Below are positions 63,375 through 64,000 of a DNA stretch of 64,000 nucleotides, in pieces; within the stretch, counting starts at the first letter, position 1; each line of letters opens with the position of its first letter. The notes beneath the pieces were generated by a model, which saw nothing but the letters and a program-made list of their open reading frames with translations, was not told where the DNA came from and made no database searches. Source of the DNA: Mariniblastus sp964414815 (GTDB lineage Bacteria > Planctomycetota > Planctomycetia > Pirellulales > Pirellulaceae); the NCBI GenBank assembly GCA_964414815.1, contig CAYPXY010000002.1, forward strand, positions 1-64,000, written 5' to 3'. A program made the position numbers and the translations under genes.

Positions 63375-64000
63375 TCAACCCGCTTTTCGTTTTTTATTTT
63401 GCGATCGAGCTTTCGACGCCCGCTTGGCTTTGGGAGGTGCGACCGCCTGATAGATAATGGTGTTCCTGTTTTTGCCAACGGCGGTGAGCGCGCCGATTTT
63501 TCGCATGACGTAGGCAATTTTTTGCGCGGTGTATCGCGGAACGGATAATGCTTCTGCCAGTCCTTTCGTATCAAATTCGGACGACCGCAATGCTTCCGGC
63601 AGCAACGCCACCAGATCGGACCGATCGGAAAAAATCGAAGTTTCAGAAATCTCCAGAATCTGCTGGTCTTTGACGAGATGGTCATTGGCTCGCCAGCGAC
63701 GTCGACGACCGTGGCCGGGGTAGCGGATTTCTTCGATCGAGATCAGCGGCACCAGCATGCGCAGATTCGGATGAGGGAAAATGCGAGTGAAGTACAACAG
63801 TTCATCAAAGAAATCAAAAACCGATCCGGAGTAAGGGCTCCATCTCCGATCGACTTCTTTCCCGTCAATGGCATCGAGTTTGATCAGTCGTTTGCGAACA
63901 ATGATCGGCTTTACCACGTCCAGCTTGTAACCGTCGGCCAACAAGTTCTCGATCTTGGTTCGGATCGACGACAGGCTGCTGCGCTGTACCTCCACCAGCC
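63375..64000 (-). CDS. Hypothetical protein, cut by the window edge
   Basis: At least 206 residues are visible. The frame is open to the end of the window: a GTG at 63995 could start it, but the codon before it is also open, so the gene probably extends further. Visible features are VRKRLIKLDAIDGKEVDRRWSPYSGSVFDFFDELLYF (given in part), a basic GHGRRRRWRAND stretch, a winged-helix-like region (TKGLAEALSVPRYTAQKIAYVMRKIGAL) and a Lys/Arg-rich tail. The winged helix and basic character suggest nucleic-acid binding. I do not recognise the family. Confidence 0.6.
   Translation of the reverse strand, partial: LVEVQRSSLSSIRTKIENLLADGYKLDVVKPIIVRKRLIKLDAIDGKEVDRRWSPYSGSVFDFFDELLYFTRIFPHPNLRMLVPLISIEEIRYPGHGRRRRWRANDHLVKDQQILEISETSIFSDRSDLVALLPEALRSSEFDTKGLAEALSVPRYTAQKIAYVMRKIGALTAVGKNRNTIIYQAVAPPKAKRASKARSQNKKRKAG

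Overview
The window looks like chromosomal DNA of a planctomycete (phylum Planctomycetota). The grounds are: three DUF1559-family proteins, two of them with the pilin-like N-terminus GFTLVELLVVIAIIGILIAM; two PEP-CTERM secreted proteins; an ECF sigma factor next to a membrane-anchored Ser/Thr kinase with a TPR-like tail; a DUF6528 protein; a CotH/EF-hand protein with Gly/Pro-rich linkers; and many short palindromic intergenic repeats. No rRNA, tRNA or CRISPR array was recognised, and there is no intact transposase. This assignment is inference from gene content, not from a marker gene.

Layout. 1-2.4 kb is a repeat-rich scar with two small hypothetical genes, a GRAM-domain gene and a 24-codon IS110 remnant. 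2.4-6 kb holds a SulP transporter fused to a zinc-ligand-less carbonic anhydrase domain, a small secreted protein and an NRDE/TANGO2-type protein. 6.4-15.4 kb is a surface-polysaccharide cluster: an initiating sugar transferase, a UDP-sugar epimerase, a NusG/RfaH-like antiterminator, part of the pseudaminic acid pathway (PseC, PseF, PseG) and both GDP-fucose enzymes. Further polysaccharide genes (Wzz-like, O-antigen-ligase-like) lie at 56-62.6 kb. 15.7-17.8 kb has a DUF6528 protein, repeats and a broken PIN toxin cassette; a GAF-HlyD membrane fusion protein follows at 17.8-19.9 kb.

19.9-34.7 kb is a phosphate-starvation locus: pstS-pstC-pstA-pstB-phoU-phoB as one overlapping operon, and phoR 7 kb away on the other strand. 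In front of pstS, a DUF1559 operon, a phytase-like esterase gene and a PEP-CTERM gene I see runs of TT(A/C)A-type hexamers at exact 11-bp steps, which I read as PhoB boxes. A decayed RHS element whose C-terminal domain has a caspase-like His/Cys pair sits inside this locus. It is followed by an S9 peptidase and a TerD-like protein.

40-48.5 kb carries a minus-strand series: DUF1559, kelch, ECF sigma factor, Ser/Thr kinase, CotH and DUF4956. After a PEP-CTERM gene with a clear terminator come a KtrAB-type potassium system and the sulfate-activation genes cysD and cysNC, which are separated by a MazF-type toxin-antitoxin pair. 56-62.6 kb holds the Wzz-like protein, a third DUF1559 protein, a ThrE-type exporter and the ligase. 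The last gene, at 63.4 kb, runs off the window.

At least six families of dispersed inverted repeats recur in the intergenic regions, some in copies tens of kb apart.
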